From NCBI GenBank assembly GCA_029204225.1, contig CM055097.1, forward strand, positions 4,601,059 to 4,665,058: DNA of 64,000 bases, given 5' to 3'. The notes beneath the pieces are model-generated. The model was given only the letters and a program-made list of their open reading frames with translations. It searched no databases and was not told where the DNA came from. The translations under genes and the position numbers were made by a program. Each line of letters opens with the position of its first letter. The stretch's first letter is position 1. Shown piece by piece: positions 53,292 through 64,000 of this stretch. This DNA is from Diphasiastrum complanatum. Its lineage: Eukaryota; Streptophyta; Lycopodiopsida; Lycopodiales; Lycopodiaceae.

Positions 53292-54417
53292 ATATTTTAA
53301 TCTATAGGATATAAAACTGAAGATAGACCAAGACACTGATCAATCCAACACAAGTTTTGGAATTCGTAGTAGATGGGTGATTCTACACCCTCTTTTGAAA
53401 TTTCAAAGGCATGACCTTCTAGTGACTTCAGATTGCACTACTTCATTCATCGCTAGCTTTTTGTTGTAAACATTGCTTGAAAAGCTCATAATAGCAAAGT
53501 AAGGTGTGGATGTAGCTCACCTAGTTTTGTTTGTGGCTTGTCACCTAATTTTGTTTGTTGGCCTACCATTTGTGAATCTTGTGCCCACAAACCACCCATA
53601 AGTTACTGAGATTTTGCATTTTCCGAGTATATTTGTGAGAGTTTTGAGAGTTTTTTGTGATGAATATTGGATTGTTGTATTTGTTTATTTACATATGAAA
53701 TAATACAAAAAATTTAGTGAATATTCTCTCAATACAATGATTAATACATTGATCAGTGTTGTAGTGTGTTTTTTCTCCTCTACTTGTGTTGGTGTTCATG
53801 CTAATGATATTGTGATTTTGACAAAGCGATCGAGGGGTGTATATTTAAAAAAACCACTTACTAATATGCAATTTTTATAGTATCTTAAAGACGATCTATG
53901 TCACTTCTTTAATGATATTGATTGATGTAGTGGGTTTCTTTCCTTGCCTAACCTCAATCCAAGATTTATTCAATCTAGCATCAAAGAGATGAAGTTAGTT
54001 GTCACGCATAGTATAGTTCAGATTTCAGCATGAATGGAAGATTCACATCTAACTCTAACATCCATTGACCCTAAGAATTAACACTACATCCATTAACACT
54101 AGATCCACAACAAGATAGCTTACTCTTTCTCTCTCTCCCTTTCTCCCTCATAGAAAGTATAATCACATGCAATCCCAATAACAATCAAATCCAACAATTA
54201 GCAAAACACAAATAAGCATGAGATATGGAGGAAAAGTGATAGAGAGCAAGGATATTCATCAATCCATTTCACAAGAGAACCAATGTGCTTTATTGGCAAT
54301 CCATTTTGAAGTTGTCCAAGATGTGAAGCAAGATTCCCAGGAGCCTCCCATCATTGCTGCACGGAACATAGTCTGGCCATCGGCAGCTGATCCTTGATAT
54401 TCTCTGAGGCCATTGGC
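53292..54417. other. AT-rich spacer, no gene recognised
   Basis: There is repeated text around 53510-53560 (CACCTAGTTTTGTTTGTGG and CACCTAATTTTGTTTGTTGG, a short local duplication). No coding sequence is recognised. Confidence 0.4.
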
Positions 54418-55310
54418 TTATTCGGATCGAATGCCAAAGGAAGAAGGCAACCATCCCATCTCGTTGCCACGGATGCCAACAGAGTCAAGTCTTTCGCAAA
54501 AAGTGCCGATTGTCTCACTGTTGGATCGGGAGAGTGTATCTATTCCCGCTGGTACGCCTGTAATGCCCGGTGGAAATCCACTGATATCTTGATGCCATCC
54601 ATCCATGGGGACTTCAAATGGTTCCACATCACACAACAGTACTATTGTATGACCCAAGATCAATATAGTATGATGTAACGTTTGATAAAAGGCTGCTTTA
54701 TGACTCATAGATACAAAACAGACCACCCACCCACTATCGTCCAATAGGAAGCTAGCTAGAAGACTTGCGTCTATCAATCCATCACAACAAACATTCCATA
54801 CATGAACCTCACCCAAAATGTCATTTGGCACAAAATGTAGGAAAATTAGATACTATCATGTCAACACTATATGCAACAAACTCATCTCTCTCTTTTTTTT
54901 CTTTTTTTCTTTTTTAAAATAAATGCTCAATCAGTTATCCCATCTCTTTTGTAATCATTTTTTTTAACACCCTTTTGAAATCCTCAAGAAACATCCTTGT
55001 ACCATATGAACCTACAATGTAAAAATAATAATAAATTGATATAAGCAAAGTAGAACATTGATAAAAATAGATACAGGTTGGAGAACTATGTTGAATTTCA
55101 CATTGAAAATTACTTGTGAGTTATTTCCTCCGATAGTGGTTTTTGGAACTCGATAGTCAAATTCTTGATGTCTTCTCTTGTGTGGGACCACTAGTTCTAG
55201 CGATGTGATTATTTCTTGTATATATTCATTATCAACACAAGCAATGTCACTCCCTATACTACCACTCTCACTCTTTGCCAAAACTCTTACCTTGGAAAAG
55301 ACAAAATCCC
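54418..55310 (-). pseudogene. Intron-containing gene remnant, unassigned
   Basis: Two exon-like minus-strand blocks of normal protein composition stand out from the repeat DNA. Block one (about 55310-55110) is acidic, then basic, ending FDYRVPKTTIGGNNSQ before a GTAATT that could be a donor. Block two (54831-54418) reads WVVCFVSMSHKAAFYQ, then VLLCDVEPFEVPMDGWHQD and a Gly/Pro-rich ISGFPPGITGVPAG, to a TAA. After that TAA the same frame continues with plausible protein. I do not recognise the family. Style and hydrophobic pattern resemble the methylase-like remnant at 7.98-9.39 kb, so they may be parts of related genes, but no direct overlap is visible. Confidence 0.4.
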
Positions 55311-57474
55311 CACCATCATTGTCTCATTTGTGTTTAAAACCAAATTGAAATTTACTTGTAATATAACAACACAAGTAACTTAGACATCGGTGTTTAACTT
55401 TTTAAGAACTTTGTAGTGACATACATGTTGACAAACCTAGAATCAAAGCAATTATACCTCAATGTATTTATGATGAAAGATTTATTACCATAATCCAACT
55501 CTTTTCATTGAAGTTTTTGCCTAATCTAGATTACTATAATGTACATTATCAATAATAGCTATCTAGTGTATGGTGTTAGGTTGTCAAAGATGATTTTATG
55601 ACCAAATAACTTTCTTATGAGAGAGCATGTGCTAGCCTAAAATATATATAAAAGGGCAAGCTATCACATTAGTGAAATGGCATATTTGTTGTATAATGGT
55701 TTTTTTGGGTGTGCAACTAGGGTCAAATCATAACATTAATAAGCTTGATTTCATGCTTGAGTACAAATCATCATGGTTAGTCATTATAGAGTAAATTTTG
55801 ATTTCGCGGCTTGAACGTGCATGATTTGCTACCCAATAAGTGGAACCTTATCTCATCTTATCTTGGAAGGAAAAATGCCAAGCTATCTATCCCAACATTC
55901 TTAATAGAACAAAGATTTTTTTGACACCTATGATAAATAAGTCTAAGGTGTGATTCTCATATATAGTGTGCTCTACAAGATTGGGAGCTTAAGATTTGTC
56001 ATCAAATTTCATGCTAAGGATATAGAACAAATATGACCACATAAAATTGAACTTGACATATAATAGAATGAGAAGGATATAGTTGGTGCCATTTCTGTCT
56101 ACAAATTATGCACATTCAAATATATATACTTTACAAAGATAACTATATACAAAGTGGAATTACTCCTCAATTTCATAAAAAAGGACTGTTGCTTAAATGT
56201 TACTATGGACTTCTTTCCATGTTATGTTCAAGTACTAGTTTGACATACATTTTTACCAATTTTAGAGAATCCACTTTAGTCAAGCTATTTACAAAAACAC
56301 TGTACAATACTATGACTACTTTCACTTGATTTATTATTAGGATAGAAAACATAAGTGCAATAAATAACATTTAAGTGTGACGCATTATATAATATAAGAT
56401 CTTGTTCTCCACATAGGAACGTATAGTTGTGAGTTAGAAAAATGCAAAATAGGTTTTTTTCTCTCTCTACTCATTAATATAAGTTTTTATATTAAAAGTC
56501 ATTTGGAAGCAATAAAAAAAATCAATAATGAAAAAGTATTGAAATCTCTCTTAGCGTCACTTTTTTTTTCCAATAAAGAAAACACTATCCTAGATCATCT
56601 TACATGAAATAGTAAAGGCCCAAGAATGTGATAACTAAGTAGATATAGTTTACAATCTAGAATATAAACGCTCTTTAGGCGTGCGTAGTTATGATAAAAT
56701 CTTAAAAGTAAAGGAAAATCTTTTGAAACAAAATCGAAAGTAGGTTACAGTTTTACAATGGAATTTCATATTTATAAAAAAATCCATTCACACTTATGAG
56801 GCAATGGTGAGTTCTAATGGAAGAGATAAATGAAATATAAAATTAATAATAAAAGTCAAGAAAAAATTCAAAAGTTTTAGAGATTGAAAATGGAGTCTAG
56901 ACAACTGACAAGGAATGAAATGAGATTTTTGCAAGTTCATTTTTTCACTAAACATATATCATGCCCATTTCCAAATGCTACATAAATTCACAACGCACCA
57001 TACCAAATTGTTAAAGCATAGCATAATGATTAATGATACATGCATATCATTTGCAACAATGTATAAACACTATCCAAAATCGATGGAAAAACTTAAATAA
57101 AAAAGTCTAATGTTTGAGGGTGGATCTATACACAATCAAATTATGTAAATGTCTACAAACTTGATTAAATCCTTTTAGAGCTACGTCCACCCTCATGAAG
57201 TACAATGCATCTTGCAGAAGTGAGATGTCTCCTACCATGCTGTTAGAGATATTTTTGGTTGAGATTGGTCCAACCAACAAGTCCAAGCGACTAAAGGCCC
57301 CTAGGGTCCGTCTTAATTATCTTATATCCCCCAATCATTGCTTTCAACCCTAGGGTCCGTCTTAATTATCTCATATCCCCCAATTATTGAGAATTTCCCA
57401 AGCTCTTAAAAGTTTGACTACTTGGGGATGACACTAATCTTCACTTACATAGATATTCAATTTTGGCTTATGCT
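55311..57474. other. AT-rich DNA, no gene recognised
   Basis: Poly-A/T-rich sequence with only short chance frames. It contains the tandem repeat at 57300-57390. Confidence 0.45.
57300..57390. repeat. Two-copy tandem repeat, 49-bp period
   Basis: CCTAGGGTCCGTCTTAATTA at 57300 and again at 57349. About 41 bp is shared per unit, ending in CCCCCAATTATTG or CCCCCAATCATTG. Confidence 0.9.
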
Positions 57475-58470
57475 TGTTGGAGAAGCACTCCTAACATTAA
57501 TTGTGAAAAATAGGCAAAATCTAGTTTGAACTTTTGCAATATCATATACATAGTGAAATCTCACATGTGTGGAGCATGTTCCCACATGTAGCCAAATCTT
57601 TTTAGATCATTTATGATGAGTTTGAATAGTCAATAGGCCTTAATCTTGATTTTGGGGGGTACTTTGACTTTTCTACCCCATGCACACATGTTTGGGGGTG
57701 ATTAGGCCAATTTTGGTGTGTGATGTAGCTCGAGGTAGGTTAGGCTTCTTACACGTGGCATGATAGTAGAGGGCTAGTGACACTTTCCGATTGTTGTCAT
57801 GAAGTCATGTGATCAATCAAAGGTGAAAGATCCATGAAATTGGTCCAATCATAATCAAGGGTCCTTATTTCACTAGATCAATCAAAGTTAGAGGAGCTAT
57901 GTAAGAGATCCAATCATTTTACTCATATTGGATCTCCAATCACTATATAGAGGAGCTCACTCTTTGTACAAATAATAAAGTTGAGAGTTAAAGCAATTTT
58001 GGTTCACATACATTTTTGGTCTATTCTCTCTCTACCCAATGTGAGTATATTTTCTCTCTCTACCCAAGAGCAACATGCTTGTTTTTGTCTCTCATAGTGA
58101 ATTTCACTTTGTTTTTTCATGTGAATGTGAAAAAGTAGCTTCTCTTTGGATGATCATAATTTTTGTTGTAGATGAGCTCTTGCCTTTATTGAAAGCTTGA
58201 TAGATAGCCCTTGAAAATACGTCTTGATCTATCATAGATGCATCTTGTGAAACCTTACATGCATGGAGGTAGTTCAATTCATATCCAAAATGTGCTCAAT
58301 GGATGACTTGGATCTAGATTTAAATTTGGTTGCACATCTAGTTCATTAACAATGTAGAAAATGCCTTTTACATGCTAGAACATGGAAATACATAAAAAAA
58401 AACTCATTAGAATCACCATGAATCAATATACAAAAGCAGTAGTACATCAGCCTTCACATGTGTGAACTCA
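57475..58470 (+). repeat. LTR-like block related to element D LTR
   Basis: A block starting TGTTGGAGAAGC and ending near GTGTGAACTCA carries elements in the order of the element D LTR: GTAGCTCGAGG, GGTCCAATCAT, a TATATAG at 57944-57950, two TTCTCTCTCTACCC words (58024, 58051), and a CACATGTGTG palindrome near the end. No primer-binding site follows and no clear target duplication was found, so it is probably an old solo LTR with approximate borders. Confidence 0.45.
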
Positions 58471-58929
58471 AGAACAAAAAGAAAATTAGCATTCTACACA
58501 TTAGAAATCAATATATCAAGAGGAGAAGGGCTAGAAGAAGACAATAGCATTGAAGATGAATGTTCTCCAAGTAAAGAGAAAACTCTTGAATGCATTCTCC
58601 ATGTTGGAATATCTATTTATAGAAGTAAATGTGTCATTTGGTCACTTGCCAAATTTTTTTCTAAAATAGTAGTTTCTAGGTACTTCACCAAAAACCTAGA
58701 TGTTCATGACTAGATGCAATGTATCTCATCTAACCAATAGAAATGTGTCCAAATCCGACCTTATCAACTTGTCTACTTGTTAAAAATAGTAAGTAAACTA
58801 TTCTTAGGCCTTATTGACATAAAAAGACCTATCTTTAAGTTGAAAATTCACTTTGGCCTCAAAATTGCCAAATTAGATCAACTTAACTAGTTGACATTTT
58901 TCACATGTATCTCATAACTCGAAGATAGT
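58471..58929. other. Spacer, no recognised gene
   Basis: AT-rich. An 83-codon frame at 58462-58713 has no recognisable motif. Confidence 0.35.
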
Positions 58930-60174
58930 GGTCCTTCGACAATTTGAGTATTGGGTCCATTGGTGAGTGAGATAACTTACAATTCATCAGATTATATCTA
59001 ATTGACATACCTTTGTTGAGTGATATAAATCAGCCTTTGCTCTCTATCTATGTGGATTTGAATATCGAGATAGTAATGAACTTCGCCCAGATCTGTCATG
59101 TCGAATTTTGAGGAGGACATCTCCTTTTCTTCTTTTATTAGTTCAACGCTATCACTAAATAGCAATTTGTCATCCACATACAAGGTAATAATAATAAAAG
59201 AATGTTGTACTGACTTGAAGTAAACATTTTGAATTTGAGATGCTTGGGTTATAACCATATCCAATAAGAAAAGTATTGATTCTTTGGGACCAAGCTCTAG
59301 CAGATTGTTCTGTAAAGTGCCCTAAGGAGTTTGCATACATGATTCTCTTTGTCATTGAGTACATAACCTTTGGGTTGGATCATATAGATAATTTCTTCAA
59401 TAACTCCATTAAGATAGGCTATCTATACATCCATTTGATGCTACTCCAGATTAACTACGACCAACATATGATAGAAGTGTCTTGATTGAAGAATGATGTT
59501 GATTGATAATAGATCTGTAAAAAATTTAGGTATATAAAAAACATTAGACAGTAATTTGTATCGATCACTCGGAAGGCTTACTCTTACACTGCCTTCACCT
59601 TCGATAGTGTGTGTACTATCATTGCCAAGATGAATGAACTTCTTTGTATTGTAAGGCGTACAGGACTGAAAAAATTCTCGATGACTGGTCATGTGTTGAG
59701 TAGCTCCAATATTGAGAAACCAAACATTGTCAACTTGCGCTTTTGATGGTTGATTATGAATGCTTGTTCATCCATGCCTTAAATAGGGGATTGTGATGTC
59801 TCTACAACTACATTCAATTGTTGACCTAAATGTTTCTTGTTGGCATTCTTCGCTTTCAATATTATGCAATCTTGAATCTCATGTGCATTTGCAATATTTA
59901 TAAAACATCTACTTCTTCAACAATGGACTCAATAAGTGCTCTTGATTATGTATCGGCTTCCAATTTGATACGAATTGTTTAGGACTTTTCTTCTTCTAAC
60001 GTTTCGAACATTTGTTTTAATAAAGAGCATGCAATAATGAATTTGAAGAACCGCCTCCACTTCTTCGATTGTCTTCTTGTAGCAACATACAATCTTTTTA
60101 TGACTTAGTTGTTCAATGACGGATTGGTGCTTACGTTTTTATTTGCTCTTTGTAAGATGTGTATGCTTTGGCTT
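58930..60174 (-). pseudogene. Copia element G remnant (minus), IN deleted
   Basis: Right to left it has a decayed gag zinc region (about 59960-59870), a protease-region frame 59692-59441 (MTSHREFFQSC, GEGSVRVSLPS, NVFYIPKFFTDLLS), then directly RT. The RT pieces are QSARAWSQRINTFLIGYGY near 59310 and, in another frame, IITLYVDDKLLFSDS and KFDMTDLGEVHYYLDI at 59264-58998. Integrase is missing and frames shift repeatedly. The YVDD motif survives. The lineage differs from A to F. Element D inserted at 60174/60175. Confidence 0.75.
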
Positions 60175-60902
60175 TGTTGAAATCCCAACCTTTTGGAATA
60201 TAGAGGGAGGGTTAAGGGCACCCGGAAAGGTGGAATATCCTTCTAGGCCTAGGCATCAACTCTACACTTGTAGGATGTTGATAGGAATAAATTTGGCATA
60301 GATGGCAAATTATGCATTTCCACTTGTAATGCCACTATTGAGCCAAAATAGAGTAAGAGGCTAAACACTTGCTAATTAGAGTGTAGACAAGTGTAAAGTT
60401 TTTGTTTGATGAATTCCAAGAGGTCCAATAGGAAATTGAGGTGTGCTTGAATATAGTCCAATAGAATTAAGAGGTGCATAGATCAATGATCCAATAGGAT
60501 CAAGAGGTGACAAAATGTGGTCCAATCATAGTTAAGCATAGTGGTAGCTCGTGGACCTACTAGTATCATTGTACTCCTCATTTTGAAGTCAATTGATTTG
60601 GTGATTTCATGGATTTTGTGAGTTATTGGATTTCTAGCTTTCTCTCTCTACCCGAGAGCTCTTGATGCATTTTCTCTCTCTACCTGAGGAGAGCAGCTTG
60701 TTTTTACTTAGATTTTTTTTTGAATACTTCCCACACGTGTGAGTGAGAGTTGGAAGTGATTGAATGCATGTAGTAGTGTGTTTTTGCCATAGGATTCAAG
60801 ATTGATCTTGAATCTCAATCTAGTCTTGATCTTGGTGCATCTACACACTTTAGGAGATCACAAGTACATGTACTGGACAGTCCACACGTGTGAAATTCAA
60901 CA
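60175..60902 (+). repeat. 5' LTR of element D
   Basis: The LTR starts TGTTGAAATCCC and ends GAAATTCAACA (728 bp). It holds two TCTCTCTCTACC words (about 60643 and 60672), CACACGTGTG at 60732-60741 and again at 60882-60891 abutting the end, and the palindrome GTACATGTAC at about 60863. The LTR borders are set by the TG start, similarity to the element C LTR ends and the adjacent primer-binding site. Confidence 0.85.
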
Positions 60903-60914
60903 TGGTATCAGAGT
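60903..60914 (+). other. Primer-binding site of element D
   Basis: TGGTATCAGAGT directly after the LTR matches the usual methionyl-tRNA site except for the last base. Confidence 0.88.
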
Positions 60915-61724
60915 CTACCTAAGGTTACCATGCATTTTGATCCATCTAAGTGAAAAAAATTTCATCAATCTTGAGCTAGAAGTTGTCAAGGCCCATTTTC
61001 CTAGCTATCTTGTTCAATCTTGGATCAAAAGAGATCAAAAGGACATTGATTGGGTCTGACCTGGTACTGTACGGAATCAGGTGCTCAGACACGTGTGAGG
61101 AACATCCAATTTCAGTTTGAAAGTTCTCTCTCATGTTTGATCCATTTATCTTGCTTGATAGCTTGTTTTGAAGCTATTTTTGTCTAGTTTCTGTTGCGAT
61201 CAGTTTCATTCCATTTGGTTGAGCCAATCAAAAGTTATAAGCTTTTGAAGAGGGTTAGGTAGGGCACCTAGACCTGGGTGGACACATTTGGTTTGGTCAA
61301 GAGATTGCTTGGTTGATCCAAAATCACAGTTGTATGCTTGTCAATCTCATCTATATGTGATCTAGGGACTGTTTTGAGATCTTAGCCATTTTGTTTCATG
61401 CAATATCATTGTATTTGAGTCAAATTTGGTTTCTTAGTGTATTTCACACGTGCTAAGAGTGTTAGATCCTAACTTTGCCTATACTCCATCATTTGATGTG
61501 AAATAGATCTTGTTTTAGAGAGATTTGAGTAGCTAGTGAGAATCAATTCACAAATTGTTGTAAGATCTTTCATAGGAGGAGATAGTACTCAATTATTGGA
61601 TCCTATTGAAAGTGTGTAACAACATTTATTGTTCATCATTTGAGTTTTCTTCACTTCAAATGTCTTCAATGGGTTCATCCTTGTTGGAACCAAGTGAAAG
61701 ATTGGCCACTTCAAATTATTCAAA

Positions 61725-64000
61725 ATGAGGATGGAGTCCATCTTCATCCTTCAAGACGTGATGGACATAGTTCTTGGCCTTGAAGAAGAACCACAAGTTC
61801 TTCAAGAGGTTCAAAAATACAAAAAGAGAGCTAGGATGGCTCTCCACTACATTAAGATGAATGTCTCTAATGAGATATTGAGGGAGATAGGTACTTGTAC
61901 AACAGCCAAAGAAGCTTGGGATTGTCTCAAGACTATCTATGAGGCTAAGAATACCTCTAGGCTTCTCACTCTTAGGAATCAAATCTTTCAAAGTAGCCAA
62001 AAGAGTGATGAGAGTGCATCTAGTTATGTTTTGAGAGTAAAGGGCTTGAGAAGTGAATTTGATAATCTTGTCCAATCCTATGCCATTAAGGAGGAGCTAC
62101 CAAGTTTGGAGGCTCTCCAAAGTGTGCTAATTTCAGAAGAATCAAGACAAGAGTACAAGCTCTTGAGGATGGACAAACTTTCTCTCACTCATAATGATGG
62201 CAAAGCTCTCTTTGCCAAGGATAAGCGCAAAGAGAGGAGCAAAAACCAACATCAACAATCCTCAAGCAAGGACAAAGTCAAATCCAAAGACAAAGATGAG
62301 GAGGAAGATGATTCCTCTAATGCTTCATCATCCAAGCTCAAGAAGAAGAAGAAGATCAAGTGCTTTTATTGTGGCAAGAAAGGTCATTATGCCACCAATT
62401 GCTTCAAAAAGAAGAATCAACTCAAGCAAGCCAATATTACCAATGAGAAGGAAGACACTATTGCAAGTGATGGAGAGGGATCTCTTATGGTCTCTAGTTT
62501 CTCATCTACTCCTTTCAAGAAGGACGGCCTATGGTATATTGATAGTGGAGCCTCTTCACATATGTGTAGCTCCAAGGACTCTTTCTCTTCTATTGCACCT
62601 TATGATGGAGTGAAGAAATCAATATACACTGCAAATGATTTTGAATGTCCTATTGAAGGCATAGGGAACATTCCCTTGAAGCTTGCATCCTCTAAAGTTC
62701 TTTCTCTCTCTAGAGTTCTTTATGTACCTAAGCTTACCAAGAATCTTATTAGTGTTGGCCAATTGCTTGATAATGGCCTTGATGTAAAATTCAATGTTGA
62801 TACTTGCACTATCAAGAAGAATGATGAGATACTTGCATTAGGATCTAGATTTGGTGGCATCTATAAACTAGATCCAAATGAGTATGTGAATGCTTGTAAT
62901 GTTGCTCTTGTGAACAAGCTCTCTATGGAGGAATTATGGCATAGGAGGTTGGGACATCCCAACTACAAATCCATGCTCTCTATGATCAAAGAATCCAAAG
63001 CTATTGGCTTGCCAAAGTCATTCTCCAAGAAGATCAAGCCTTGTGAGGCTTGTGCTATTGCTAAATCTCACAAAAATCCATTTACAAGATCTTCTATCAA
63101 AAGCAAGCATCCTTTGGAGTTAATCCACTCAGATGTGCATTTCTCATCAACTACAAGCAAGGGAGGAGCCACTTGTTTTGTTACTTTCATTGATGATTAC
63201 ACAAGATTCACTTGGATATATCTTCTTGCTTCAAAATCTATGGTGTTTGATCATTTCCTTATTTTCAAAGCTTATGTAGAGAAGCAATTCTCATTCAAGA
63301 TTAAAGCTCTTGGAAGTGATGGAGGTGGTGAATATATCTCCAATAAATTTCAAGACTTTTGTGAGCTTGAAGGCATTAAAAGAGAGTTTTCTTGTGCCTA
63401 TTCTCCATCTCAAAATGGAGTAGCCGAGAGAAAGAATAGATCTCTATGTGAATGTGCAAAATCTATGAGAATTGAGGCATCTTTGCCCAAAGATTTTTGG
63501 GGAGAAGCCATTAATTGTGCAAATTATCTTTGCAATAGGCTCCCACATATAGCTCTTGGAGGAAAGTCACCATATGAAATCTTATTTTTGAAGAAGCCTA
63601 AGGTTGATCACCTTAGAGTTTTTGGATGCTTATGCTTTGTCCATATTCCCTTGGAAACAAGGAAGAAGGAAGATCCTAGTGCATGCAAAGGGATCATGGT
63701 TGGATACTCATCCACCAAGAAGGCCTATAGAGTCTTTATACTCTCTACTTCTCAAGTTATTGAAAGTAGAGATGTTGTCTTTCATGAAGATCAACACTCA
63801 TCATTTGAAGAGGCCGAGATCAAGAAATCTATGGATGCATCTTCAATTATTGATTTTGAAGACAATCATGATGTGATGGGGTCGAGATTTGAAGAAGACT
63901 CTCCTCGGATTTTTTCACCAAGAAGATCCATGAGAGATAGATCCGAGCCTAAGAGGCTCTCATATGTTGACAAAGGCAAACAAGTGGATCTTGATTCCAC
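61725..64000 (+). CDS. Element D gag-protease-integrase, partial
   Basis: The frame is open from ATG 61725 (MRMESIFILQD) to the window end, about 758 codons. The ancestral gag start (ATG 61660) is out of frame because about 7 bp is missing in the SNYSxWKVRM block. Another in-frame shortening in gag (near 62045) removes the segment between VLRVKGL and DNLVQSY. Domains are CCHC knuckle CFYCGKKGHYATNC (about 62361-62402), protease WYIDSGASSHMC (about 62533), GAG-pre-integrase RRLGHPNY with CEAC, and integrase with all three acidic positions (HSDVHF, GSDGGGEY, VAERKNR). The integrase-RT linker PRRSMRDRSEPKRL is near the end. No nonsense codon was found in this frame. Confidence 0.85.
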   Translation, partial: MRMESIFILQDVMDIVLGLEEEPQVLQEVQKYKKRARMALHYIKMNVSNEILREIGTCTTAKEAWDCLKTIYEAKNTSRLLTLRNQIFQSSQKSDESASSYVLRVKGLRSEFDNLVQSYAIKEELPSLEALQSVLISEESRQEYKLLRMDKLSLTHNDGKALFAKDKRKERSKNQHQQSSSKDKVKSKDKDEEEDDSSNASSSKLKKKKKIKCFYCGKKGHYATNCFKKKNQLKQANITNEKEDTIASDGEGSLMVSSFSSTPFKKDGLWYIDSGASSHMCSSKDSFSSIAPYDGVKKSIYTANDFECPIEGIGNIPLKLASSKVLSLSRVLYVPKLTKNLISVGQLLDNGLDVKFNVDTCTIKKNDEILALGSRFGGIYKLDPNEYVNACNVALVNKLSMEELWHRRLGHPNYKSMLSMIKESKAIGLPKSFSKKIKPCEACAIAKSHKNPFTRSSIKSKHPLELIHSDVHFSSTTSKGGATCFVTFIDDYTRFTWIYLLASKSMVFDHFLIFKAYVEKQFSFKIKALGSDGGGEYISNKFQDFCELEGIKREFSCAYSPSQNGVAERKNRSLCECAKSMRIEASLPKDFWGEAINCANYLCNRLPHIALGGKSPYEILFLKKPKVDHLRVFGCLCFVHIPLETRKKEDPSACKGIMVGYSSTKKAYRVFILSTSQVIESRDVVFHEDQHSSFEEAEIKKSMDASSIIDFEDNHDVMGSRFEEDSPRIFSPRRSMRDRSEPKRLSYVDKGKQVDLDS

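Larger units (their letters stand above)
60175..64000 (+). mobile_element. Copia element D, runs off the window
   Basis: This element has a 5' LTR, primer-binding site, leader (60915 to about 61659), and a gag-PR-IN frame still open at the window end. It is the same family group as element C but with far fewer lesions. It is inserted into the minus-strand copia G remnant. RT, RNase H and the 3' LTR lie outside the window. Confidence 0.9.

Noticed and set aside
58462-58713. An 83-codon plus-strand ORF, acidic in the middle
   Set aside because: It starts at the end of an LTR-like block and has no homology signal that I can recognise.

Overview
This looks like a stretch of a large, repeat-dominated vascular-plant nuclear genome. 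The sequence is AT-rich, the plant-type Ty1/copia and Ty3/gypsy LTR retrotransposons are densely nested, an L1-type LINE is present, and the only host-gene-like pieces (a COX17-like exon and two intron-bearing remnants) are plant-like or unassigned. A gymnosperm or another large-genome lineage is plausible, but the sequence alone does not settle it. I see no bacterial genes, CRISPR array, rRNA or tRNA gene.

Layout. 1-1.99 kb: no feature. 2-7.1 kb: minus-strand copia element A, whose gag is split by a complete solo LTR (5772-6632) and whose integrase is fused to RT by an internal deletion. 7.1-7.45 kb: a LINE 5' fragment joined to a gypsy RT fragment. 7.98-9.39 kb: a decayed multi-exon gene with a DNA-methylase-like SAM-binding motif. 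10.19-16.21 kb: copia element B with near-identical LTRs and a perfect 5-bp target duplication. In B the whole RT region is replaced by about 1.07 kb of unidentified sequence fused in frame to gag-PR-IN. B sits inside one copy of a tandem duplication. 17.1-18.2 kb: minus-strand B relative. 18.2-24.2 kb: complete copia element C, broken almost entirely by G-to-A/C-to-T changes. 24.2-24.9 kb: a compressed copia fragment. 25-31.9 kb: mostly unassigned, with microsatellites and the COX17-like exon (29.4-29.6 kb).

31.9-37.9 kb is a mosaic: a deleted minus gypsy pol, two oppositely oriented copia E pieces forming a large inverted repeat, GC-richer repeats with a CT microsatellite, and a chromodomain-type gypsy 3' end with LTR. 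38.2-39.3 kb: a CCHC gag remnant. 39.5-40.6 kb: CA-rich satellite-like DNA. 41.7-45.75 kb: a minus L1-type LINE whose RT catalytic core is deleted. 47.6-48.1 kb: degenerate E-box-bearing repeats. 48.25-53.3 kb: B-family LTR debris, a CCHC ORF, and a second E element (minus) hosting a small LTR-gag-LTR element F. 54.4-55.3 kb: a second unassigned gene remnant. 57.5-58.5 kb: an LTR-like block. 58.9-60.2 kb: a decayed minus copia interrupted by element D (60175 to the window end). D has an open gag-PR-IN frame and is the best-preserved coding element here.

No cellular pathway is encoded as a working unit. The main signals for follow-up are the chimeric element B, a shared palindrome CACACGTGTG placed near LTR ends or leaders of several copia families, and the methylase-like pseudogene.
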